DNA of 64,000 bases from Prosthecobacter gellanilyticus (GTDB lineage: Bacteria > Verrucomicrobiota > Verrucomicrobiia > Verrucomicrobiales > Verrucomicrobiaceae), in assembly GCF_007992435.1 (NCBI RefSeq), contig NZ_BKAG01000035.1, forward strand, positions 1 through 64,000, read 5' to 3'. The position numbers and the translations under genes are program-made. Below, one piece after another: positions 14,101 to 26,100 of the stretch (position 1 is its first letter; every line of letters begins with the position of its first letter). Below the pieces are notes generated by a model, which did not search any database, was not told the origin of the DNA, and was given only the letters and a program-made list of their open reading frames with translations.

Positions 14101-17100
14101 ATCTCCACCTTCACCAATCGCAACACCTACACAGGACCCACCAGCATCCTCACGGGCAGCTCCAGCCAGGTCAACCGCATCTCCGTTTACTCCCTGGCAA
14201 ACGGCGGATCTGCGAGTGGCATCGGCGCGGCCTCCATCGATGCTTCAAATCTCGTCATCAACACAGGCACGAACGGTGGTCTGGAATACCTCGGCTTGTC
14301 TGATAGTTCCACGGACCGCCTTCTGACCATTGGCACCACCACGTCCGCTTCCACCTCCGTGGCCGCCGCCGCTATTTTTGCGAACGGCCCCGCTCAGGGC
14401 GGTAATTCACCTGCGGTCAAGTTCACTGGCACCGGCCCCATCGCCTTCACCACCTCCAATGCCAACGCCAGACTCGCCCTGCGCGGCACCAGCACGGCGA
14501 ACAATGCCTTCAACCCCCAGATCACGGACAACGGCACTGGTGTTGTGAGTGTGACCAAATTTGAAGCAGGTAACTGGGAACTCGGTGGTGATAACACCTT
14601 CACCGGATCGGTGAACATCCTCTCAGGCTCCAACAACAACACCAGTTCTGCGAACGGTGGCGGGGCTCTCATCGTGACTCACAACAATGCTTTGGGCACT
14701 GCTGCTGGTGGTGTGAACATTGGTATTTTTTCCAGCAACGGTTCCACCACCAATGCCTCCGGCAGTTTCACGGGCTCCGGCACAGGTCTCATGCTACGTG
14801 GCGGCCGCACCATTACGGGAGAATTGCTGACGAATACTTTGACCGACGCAAATTTCACGGCGGACTCCGGAGTCAATGTTTGGACGGGTGGTGTGGCAAT
14901 GAGTGGCACCAATCTCAACTTCCGCATCGGAGCTTCCTCCGGGGCCAGTCTTGAAATCAGTGGTGCCATCACCGGGTCAGCTGGCACATCCCGTCTGATC
15001 CTCGCTGACACTGGCACTAAGATTTTGAGCGGTACCAATACCTACACTGGCATCACCTCCGCTGCAGGTGGCGTCGTGAAGTTGGAATATGGCACCAACA
15101 ATACCTCCAAACTTGCGGACGCTTCCGCCTTCCAAATGGGCTGGGAAGGCTCGGGGATCATCCAGCTTCTTGGCACGGATTCTGAAGCCTCCAGCCAAGC
15201 CTACTTTGCCGGCATGACGGGAGCGAACATCCTGCTGTCCGGGGGATCGCACACGGAAGTTGTTTCCTCCACCACCATTAACGTGGGGGCCAGCTATCTG
15301 AGCCGGTCAACATCGCCAGCCAGCACGGCGGTACTGCGTATGAACGGCATCACCCGAAATGCGGGTAGTTCGCTGGACTTGGACATCGCTGGCATTGCGG
15401 ATACGGACACTGCCAATAGCAACGGCATTGTCGGTGGCGGTGGCATCACTGTCGGTCGCACCAACTGGGCCACCAGCATCACTGGCACTGCCGCTGATAC
15501 CGCCATCACTGCCCTCGCCACTTACAACAACGACACGTACGCCGCTGCTAACAACGTCGATGTCGTTGGCTTCACCGCCGTCAATGCGGCCACCGCCGCC
15601 AACACCCTGAGGTTCAATCAGGGCACGGGAGGCACCCTGAGCGTCAATGCCATCCTTGGCTTGACCACAGGCGGCTTGCTCATGACCCCGGCCTCTGGAA
15701 ATGTCATCATCTCTGGGACGGGCACTCTCCGCAACAACGGCACCGGTGCCGAGGCTTTGATCGTCCATCAGCACAGCACCAACGCTTTGCAGATTGACAC
15801 CATCATCGCAAACAACGGCAGCACAGCCGGGGGCATTACCAAGGTGGGGGCTGGCAAGCTTTTCCTGAATGCGGTCAATACCTTCACAGGCACCGTGAAC
15901 CTTCACCAGGGTGAGATCCAGGTGGGTGGCACCATCGCCGCTCCAGGCGTAGCCACCAACGCCAACCTCTCCACGGGTGCGGTGGCGCTCAATATCAGCG
16001 AAGGCGCAGTCCTGCGCTTCGTTTCCAATAGCACGGCCATCCAGGATCTGGGCACACTCCAGGGAGCAGGCAGCATCATCTTGGACGCGGGCAATACGCA
16101 GACTGTCCTCTTCGACAACCAGTCCGACAACTTCATCGGTGAGATTATCGTGAACGGCGGTAAGATCCGTGTGGGCGGCGTAAATATTGCCACCATTCTC
16201 GGCAGGCTGCAGGGTGCCACCACGATCGGTAATACTGGCATCATGGAATTGTTTGGTGCCACGACCAATACCTCCGGCACGATCACACCGATGCAGGAAT
16301 ATATGATCTTTAAACAGGGAAGCACTCTGTCAGCAGTGGCCAATGGCGCGACCAACACCCTGCTCACCATGAGTGGCAGAATGACCTTGGAAAACACCAC
16401 TTCCGCAGGCCTCACCATTGACTTGGCTGCCGCCCAGCAGGTGACTTGGTCTGGTTATGTTCACGGTCAAAATGGCTTTACCAAGACGGGTAATGGCATC
16501 CTGACCCTCAGTGGCAACAATTTCACAGGTGCCCTCGATGGCCAGACCGGAGCTAGCAAAGATGCCACTCTTCGAGGCCAGATCCAGGTTAACCGGGGTG
16601 TCCTGCGTCTCGGTAATGCCCGTGCTCTGGGTGCCACAGGCGTCGGTAACGAAGTCATCGTGAGCGGCAGTGGCTCTGTGGACCTTCGTGGCCAGGCTCT
16701 GAACTATGGTGATGATGCCTCCAGCATGCGCAAGATCTTCCAGATCAGTGGCGCTGGTTCCATTGCAGGCACGACGGGTGTGGGCTCCCCTGCCAATACC
16801 ATCGCCATCGGCGCGATCACCAACACCAGCGGCACCGGTCAGTTTTCCCATCTGGTCATGGGTGGACACGCCAGCTTGAGCGCCGGCGGCTTCATGAATG
16901 GTGCCCGCCTCGACCTAAACGGCTACGACATCAATCCAAACAACGGTTCCTCGCTGGATGGCAACTTCACCCGCATCGCCCCTACCATTGATGGTGGAAA
17001 CTTTGATCTCACCATCGCCAGCAGCCGCACCGGTGACGCCGTCACTCTCCACCAGCCGGTCTTCTCCAGCTCGCTGCGCAAGATCTATGTGAATGAAGGC

Positions 17101-20100
17101 ATCCTGCGCCTTGAAATGGATACTCCCATCACCGGCAGCGGCCTGTGGGGTGGTATCAGCAGCGCAAACGTCACCGATGGTATCGAAATCGGCTACTCCG
17201 GACCCAGCCTCGGCGATCAGACGGACATCTTTGACGGTGTGGGTCCAAACGTCGGTGCTCGTCTCAACTTGTTCCGCAACTGGGACGTCCACCACACCGT
17301 GAACATCACCATGAACGGCGTGAAAGCGGCAACGAACGGGGGAGTGAACTACATCGACACCGGCACCGATACCATCCCAAGCCCCCGCACCTATCTGGAC
17401 GGCACCTTGACCTTGACGGGTGATGCCATGCGCAACGTCATTCATAACGATTCCGCCACGACCAGCAACAGCGTCACCGCAGAGTCCAACCTCACCGGTG
17501 ACCTTCAGACCAAGCTGATCATCGGCGGCCAGATCGTCGGTTCCGGTGGTTTCACCAAGACAGGCGCCCGCGAACTTCGTCTGACGAACAACAACACCTT
17601 CGCCGGCGAATTGAACGTCCTGCGTTTCGGTCAGTCGGCCGTCGCCTGGCAGAGCAATACGGTGGTGGTCAACGGCGTGTCCTACAACACCTACGGTGAT
17701 GCCGAGGGATGGATGGAATATGGCCTGACCCTCGCGGGTGCCAATGGCACCGTGGCGGGCACCTCGGCCATCAATCTTCAGCGCCGCGGCATGATCACCC
17801 TGGACAACACCAACCGCTTCACGGTTGCAGCCTCAGGTGTGGCAGGCGGTAACAACAACAACCGCATCAATGACGCCGCCAGCATCAACTTCGACCACGG
17901 CTGGCTGCGCATCCACGGCGGTACCGACGCCAACTCTGAGTCGCTCGCCACCGTTGGCGGCGCGGCCATGAACGTCAATTCCGGCACTAACATGCTGGAT
18001 CTCTGGCCCACGGACGGTGCCCACCAGGCCATGACGCTGACCATTGGCCTGCTGAATCGCAGCGCGGGCGGCATCCTCCGCATCCGTGACCTTGACGCCA
18101 CCTCCAACTTTGGCGGCAGCAACATGATTTCAGGCACGGACAGCGTCCGGGTGTTGATTGGCAATAACGGCACCAATCTGCTCCAGTATGGTTCAAACGC
18201 TTCGGCCACCAGCCGTTCCATCGTCGCTGGCGTCTTCGGCGGCATCATCCCTCACGGGTATCTGGAAGACCTGCGTGAGATTGGTTATAACAACGCCAAC
18301 GTTTCCGATCTCTTCAATCAGAGCCGTAACCTGCAGTTCCTGACTGGCAGCCACTTCATGACCATGGATGGTGGTTACCTTCGTCCCCTGGATGACTCGG
18401 AATACTTCAGCCCGGCGGATGGCATCCTTGATCTCACCAGCGGCGTGGGTCAGAACGTCAACCTCACGGACATCACCACCGTGATGCGTCAGAACATGAC
18501 GATCAATTCCCTGCGCTTTGGTCCGCTGTCTGACAGCCTGGGCAATTCGTCCACCGTCAACAACGGTACGACCCTCACGACCTACAGTGACACGTTCACC
18601 AATACCCTCATCGTGGATGGCACGCTGAAGATCAACTCCGGCATGATCAGCAGCGCCTTCTTCCGCACGGGTAACAGCACAGCGGGTAACGCTGGCAACC
18701 AGCTCGATACCTTGATCACGGGCGGCACGCTCGACTTCGGCACGGCTGAGGGCATCCTGAACAACCAGAACGGTTTCATCCGCTTCACGGACGGCACCAT
18801 TCAGACCGGTAACCTTCAGGTCCGCTCGGATATCGTCGGCAGCGGTGGCCTGACCAAGACTGGCTTCGCCCAGGTGGTGCTGGATGGTTATAACACCTAC
18901 ACGGGCGTGACCACCATCTCTGAAGGCACCTTGCTGGTTCGCAATGGCGTCTCCAGCTTGGGTGCTGGCGGTGCGGCCAACTTTATCAAGGTGGAAGGAC
19001 AGGGCTCGCTGAATGCCAACAACGGTATCACCATCGGTGCTCCAGGCGCGCCGAAAAACATCCTGGTGGGCATTCTCCAGGGGAACCAGACCGTTCTGAG
19101 CAGCAGCGGTGACACTACCAATTTCTATGGCGATATCGTCATCGATAACGTGGATGCCGCCGGCCAGACCCTCTTCACACCGCAGCTGGTGACAGCAGGG
19201 AACTCCACCCTGATCGTCAATGGCAACATCTATGCCGGTCGAATCCTGCCGAACGGCTCCATCGCAGCTCCATCGGCGATCGTCAGTGACGTTCAGTCCA
19301 TCGATTCCCGCGTCTTGAGCACCGCTGGCTCCGGGGCTGGCTACCTGTTCCTGCGCGGCCAGATCGCGGATCGCGGCACCGGTGGCGTGCTTTCGCCTGT
19401 GGACAACATCGTTTCCACGCTGCCGACGAACTCCGAAATCCCTCGCGGCACTGCTGGTCTCACCAAGGTCACCAATGAGAACGAAGTCCTGCGCTTCAGT
19501 GTGGACACTGACCAGCTGAACGTCTTCATGGAGCGCCAGTATAACTCGGCTGGCCGCCTCCTCCTGAACAACGGCATCCTGCTCGCCACCTATGATCCAA
19601 ACGCTCCTGGCAATGACGGTTCCGGCTTCTGGACCGCCGCCGCCCTGAGCAAGATCGCCAACGGTGATTCGAATGGTGTTTTTGATAACAGCAGCCTGAG
19701 TAACAACGGTAACACCACGCAGCATGGCTTTGCCCTGGGTGGGGGAACAACCATGTTGTTCATGACCCAGCCCGGCCAGCATTTCAACATGACCAGCTGG
19801 CGCGTGGGCTCGGGGGGCACCTCCTGGGTCGGTGGTCTGAATGATAGCGGCACCGTCACCTTCGGTACGGGCAATGGCTCGCTCAGCCTCGACAAAGGTG
19901 TCCGCTTCTACTCGATGGCCGGCGGCAATGTGGATCTCAACATGCGTCTGAACGGTGCCCAGGGCGTCCAGAAGATTGGACGCGGCACCCTGACGCTGAT
20001 GAACACCAACCTCAACAGCGCCAGTGACACCCAATCCTTTGAACTGGGCGGTGGCACGGTCATCCTCGATCTCAATGGGTTGAACAACCAACGTTTCGGT

Positions 20101-23100
20101 AATGCGGGTAACTTCACCTTCCGTGGCGGCAAGTTCCTGGTGAATAGCAGCGCCACGGCGGCCTCAGCCGTCAACTATTCCCAGGACAATAATGTCGGTC
20201 GTGTCGTTTCCTTTGCCCTCGGTGGCACTGAAATCGTCGCAGAGCCACGCAGCCGGGGCATGTTGACCATGGTCATCGGCAACGCCAATGCCAACAACAC
20301 TACCTCCACTCTTAACCGCACCACGGGTGCTACGGCGAACTTGGTGGAAAGCCAGGTGACCGCAGGTCTGGCTATTCTCGCCTTGAACTTTAACGCCAGT
20401 TCCACCGTCATTGTCCGTGACCGTGTCATCCCATGGGCGACTTATAGCAATGCATCTCGCACGGCTGTGGACTTCGCTACTGTGTCGAACAACTCCACGC
20501 GCACGGTGTCGGCGGCCCTCAGCTTCACAGGCGTGGTCAATCCGAACTCCAACACGGTTACCTCCGTGAACAACATGGCAGGCCTCTACATTGGCATGAC
20601 CGTCACCAGCACCACCGGTGTCCTTGCCGGAACCACTGCGATCAGCGGCATCTCTGGTAACACTCTTACCCTTTCGGGCAATACCTCAGGCACAGTCGGA
20701 GCAGGCTCCACCCAGACCTTCTCGGTGGGACCCATCACCCAGGCCAACGACGTCATGGCTTATGCCCGACCTACCGATGCCTACCAGAACAATGTGGCTT
20801 CGTGGGGCGCTGGTCTCGACATCTCGGAAAACGGCGGCAGTGGCTTCACTGGAGCTCTGGGCAGCGGCCTCGCGCTCAACACCCTGCGCTTCGACACCCT
20901 GGCTGAAGGTTTCCTTGACCTCGGCGGCAAGGCCCTTGCCCTCATGGGCGGTGACCTCGGTGGTGCCATCATGGTCAGCTCGAACACGGGCGCTTCCAAC
21001 AAGACCATCTCCAATGGCGTCATCAACATCTTCGAGCCTACCTCCAACAGGAATCAGAATTCGGCGATCAGCGCCGATCTCGTCAGCGCCAGCAACAACC
21101 TCCTCAACGTGCAGCCTGCCACGGTCCTCGCCACCCTGCAGCCCGGCATGATTGTGACGGGAGATGGCATCCCTGTGGGCACCACCGTGACCCGCATCAA
21201 TAGCACCACGGTGTCGCTCAGCAATCCTGTGACGCTCACCACCAACGGCGCCACCCTGAGCATTTACCGCTTCATCGGTAATACCACCCTCAATGGCACG
21301 GACGTGACCAGCATGCCTACCACGGTGGGTGTCGAGGTCGGTCTGCCTGTGGCTGGCGTCAACAATGTCACCTCCGTCGTGGTGACCAACCGTGGTTCCA
21401 ACTTCACGGGCGTGCCTGCCGTCACCATCACCGGAGGCGGCACACCCACCACTACCGCCAGCGGTGTGGCTTCCCTGGGGGTCTCGGCCGCCAGCTTCAG
21501 TCTGAACAGCGGCACCACCATTTACGCCACCGCACCCACGGTGACCATCACCGGCGGTGGTGGCACGGGAGCCACGGCCACAGCCACTCTGACCAATGGC
21601 CTCGTCACCGCCATTAACGTCACCAACCCAGGTCGTAACTTCAGCACGGCTCCGAGCCTCGCCTTCACGGGCGGCGTCATCCAGATCGCCGGTTCGAATC
21701 CGACCGCCACTGGCAACGCCAATCGCTTTGTGATCGCTGACGTCACCGTCACGGCTTCCGGCAGCGGCTTCAGCAGCGAGCCTACTGTCTCCTTCGCTGG
21801 CGGTGGTGGCAGCGGCGCGGTGGCCCGGGCTGTCGTGCCGGCCCTCTACGTGCCAGCGGGCACCTTTGTCACCCGCGTGGCTTCCAATCTTGTCGTGCTT
21901 TCCAAGCCGCTGCCCTTCGGTGCCACGGGCGTGCCGCTGCTCTTCAGCGCAGCCTCTCCTGACTTCAACCTGGGTTACAACCTCTCCTTCTCGGCCACCA
22001 CGACCAGCGGCAACCGCACGCTCACCAACGTCACCAACACGGCGGGTCTGACGGTGGGCATGCCGATCTCCGGCACCGGCATCGCCGCTGGCACGACCAT
22101 CCAGGGCATCACCCCCAATGCCAACCCTGCCAATGCCTCCGTCTTGATGAGCAACACGGCGACGGCTTCGGGCACCAACATCACCATCACCGCTTACCGC
22201 ATGCTTGGTTTCGCCAATGGTGATGCTGGGGATCCAGCCGACAAGGTGATCAGCGGCATGCCGACCACCTACGGCATCCTGCCTGGCATGAACGTCCGCG
22301 GCATCCAGAACGTGACGGCGGTCAAGGTCACCAATGGCGGCACTGGTTATACTTCCGCTCCCTCGGTGAGCATCACGGGCGGTGGCAGCACCACTGGTGC
22401 CACGGCCACGGCCACGGTCTCAGGAGGTGTGGTCACGGCCATCACGGTGACTGCCTCCGGCGCTGGCTTTACCACAGAGCCCACGGTGACTCTCTCTGGC
22501 GGCGCTGGCACAGGTGCCACGGCGAAAGCCGTCGTTCCTTTTGCGATGATCCCGGCTGGCACCACGGTGACTGCGGTGACTGCCACGTCCCTCACTCTGT
22601 CGAGCAAGACGACCTTCACCACCACCGACCGCATGCCCATCCAGGTCGGCACGAACGAGTTGATCGTCCATCAGTATGGCCAGGGCTATCTGAACATTGA
22701 CACCTCCATCATGGGTGACGGTGACCTGACGATCGCTGGTCCTTCCACGACCAATGTCAATGAATTCAACACCACTGGCACCGTCCGCCTGAATGCCACC
22801 AACACCTACACGGGCCGCACCTTCGTCAACGGTGCTGTCCTTGAGACCAATTCGGTGAACGCTCTGGGCGCCACACCGACATCGGTGAACAACTCCATCC
22901 TGACCCTGAATGGCGGCACCTTCCGCTGGACCGGCGGCGTGGCCTCTCTCGGCACTCGTGGCATCACCCTGCAGGGCAGCGGTGGTGTGATCGAAGTCGC
23001 CAACCAGGAAGGCAACCTGGTCATCGGTTCCGGTGTCAGCGGCACGCAGGCTCAGATCGTTTCTGAAGACATCTTCCGCGGTGACCTGGTGAAGACCGGT

Positions 23101-26100
23101 CCTGGCGCGCTGACCTTCATGGGCAGCGGCACCGGGCACAACAGCGGCTTCCAGGGTCTGCTGGACATCCGTGAGGGTTCCCTCATCATCATGCTGGACG
23201 TGGGTAACACCGCAGTCGGCACCACCTCCATCCTCGGCACCAACCGCTCCTGGGCTGACGGCACCATCTTCCGTCAGGGAACGAACGCCCAGTTCTTCCT
23301 GGGCAATGGTGACAACTCCGGCAACTGGAACATCGAGGAGTTCATCACCTTCGAAGGCAACAACACCTTCACCTACAGTGGTCTGCTGGATGTCGCCGCC
23401 AACATCTCGGGCGCCCTCGATGGCCAGCCAAACCTCGGCAACCGTCGTCCGCTGAACATCAACGGTGTCACGAAGATTGATGGCACCGTGACCTTCGACA
23501 TCGGCACGCTGAGCATCGCCAACTCGCCGCTTCTTCCGACCGTTAACGAAGGCTCGGCCAGCATCGTCAGGCTCGGCAACTCCTCCGGTTACATCACTGG
23601 CAACGGTGACATCGTCAAAGACGGCCTTGGCCAGCTTGAGTTCCGCACCAACAGCCCCGATTGGACGGGTAACCTGATCATCAAACAGGGCACTGTTTAT
23701 GCCAACAACCAGGCTGACGTGCTCGGCAAAGGCTATGCCAGCGGCAAGACCATCACCCTGGGTGATGCCGAGCGCGGTGGTGTCGCCCAGCTCATCCTGA
23801 ACAATCCTGATGGCGTCCAGAACTGGGTCCTGGGCATTGAGCACGACATCAATGTCGTCTACAACCCCACTCAGACGAAGCGCCTCGGTGTGGACAACAC
23901 CTCCAACGGCAGCCGGACCAATTACAACGGTGACATCACCCTGAATGACAACCTCATCCTCATTGTGCAGGATGGCGGTATCTCCAACGGCGGTGAGCAG
24001 ACCATGGTCAACTTCAACGGCAGCTTCAAGGACGGTGCCACCACCAGCGGTAACATGACCATCATGGTCAGTGACTCCTCTGGCACCACTCAGGGCGGCG
24101 CCAATGACAACGTCAACGGTCGCATGACCGGCTACACCATCTTCAATGGAGACAACAGCCTGTGGACGGGGGACATCACCGTCAGCAACAACACCTCCAA
24201 TGACTATGACAAGACTGCCGTCCTCCGTCTCGGTCACAACTCCGCCCTCACGGCTGCCAATGACGTCACGCTGGGCTTCAACTCCATGCTTCAGGTCGGC
24301 GGTAAAAATGTGACCATCGGCGGACTCGCCACCACCGGCGGCACCGGCTCCTTCTATGGTGACGCAGGCACTCTGAACGCCAGCAGCGGCAGCACAGAGA
24401 TCATCGAAAACGCCGCCGCCACCCCTGGTGTCCTCACCATCACCCAGACCACTCCGTCCACATCGGAGACCCTGTGGGATGCAAAAATCCGTGACGGTGT
24501 GCTGAACAGCCGCTTCTTCGCTCCAGGCACCAACACACACCTGCTGGGGGCTTCCCTGAGCGTCGTCAAGGCGGGCTCCGGCTGGGGCACGCTGACCCTC
24601 GACAACGACTACACCGGCACCACCACGGTGAACGGAGGCATCCTCCAAGTGGGTCTGAATGGCGTGGGTGACACCGGCGCCATCAATGCCCTGGGCACCA
24701 CCGTCAACAATGGCGGCACCCTGGCTGGCACCGGCTGGGTCATGGGCGGCGGTGCCCTCACCGCCCTCCGCCTCAACGCTGGCGGCACCATTTCTCCTGG
24801 TGACCTCGCTGGCCGTGAGATCGGCACCATCAACATCAGCGGCAACGCCATCTTCCAGGCCGGCTCGGAAGCTCTCCTGCAGGTCAAGCTGCCCACCTAC
24901 AATGCCCCAGGCGCTGTGGACGCCAGCGATGCCAGCTATGTCGAGTGGATCACCAACCTTGCCTCGGATGAGTTCGCCACTGCCCTGCGTGACCTCGTCA
25001 CCACCCAGCAGCATGACATGATCAACGTGGTGAGCACCAACGGTGGCGGCACCATCACCCTCCAGGATGATGCCCACATCACCCTCATCAATGAAGGTTA
25101 CACTCCCAAAGCCGGTGACATCTTCCATTTGATCAAGGCTGGCTCCACCGGCACCAACGGCATCATCGGCAACCTGGATGTCGGTAGCAGCTTCCTGCGC
25201 ACGGGTGGGGAAACGGGAACAGACCTGAACCTCTTTGAACTGGGCGGTAACTTCCGCTGGGACACCAGCCTGCTGAACTCCCTCGGTATCCTGGTGGTCG
25301 TCACCCTGAACGGCACCAGCGCAGGTTCCCCTCCGCAGATCCTCGTCGGCCCGACTCGCACACCTGCTGACGGCATCATTCAACCTGGCCACACCTTCGA
25401 AATCTTCGTCAAGGCAGACTCCAGCAGCCCTCAGCCGATTTCCTTCACCCTGATCAACAACGGCACTCCAGTGGCCGCTTCTGACATTGTGTCCGTGGAA
25501 ATGACTCCTCCTGATGGCATCCCAGTCGGCACGAACGGTGTCACGATTAAGTACGTCGTCACCGCCAGCACCAACACCGAAGGTAACTTCTCCGTTCGTG
25601 CGCAGAACGTCTTTGGTGCCCAGACCTCTGGCACTGTCTTCGTGGGTGTGGCTGATGATCCGGTCGTTGCGGTGCAGCCCGAAAGCCAGATCGTCAAACC
25701 AAGCCTGCCTGGCCAGCCCACCACCGTCGTCTTCAACAGCGAAGTCAGCGGCCCTGGCCCCTACACCGCAGTCTGGAGCAAGCGTGTGAACAGTGTGGAT
25801 ACTCCGGTTTTCACCGAAAACGCCGCGCCGCATGGCGAGATCTCCAATCGCTTCACCAGCTCGTTCACCATCAACGGCGTCACCGAGGCCGACCAGGGAA
25901 CCTACTTCGTCACCTTCACCTCCACCGTGGTCAACACTCTCACTGATTCCAGCGATACGGCCACGCTGACCGTGCTCGATGCCCTCACGAACGTGGTGGC
26001 CACCCGCACTCGCGACCCAGAAGCCACCTATCAGGGAGAGACATTGACCTTCAATGTCACCTACAGTGGCGAGCCAGTCTTCGATAGCACACACGATCCG

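Noticed and set aside
18193-20091. Open frame of 632 codons on the minus strand
   Set aside because: Also antisense to the giant gene, with the same composition bias and no recognisable domain.
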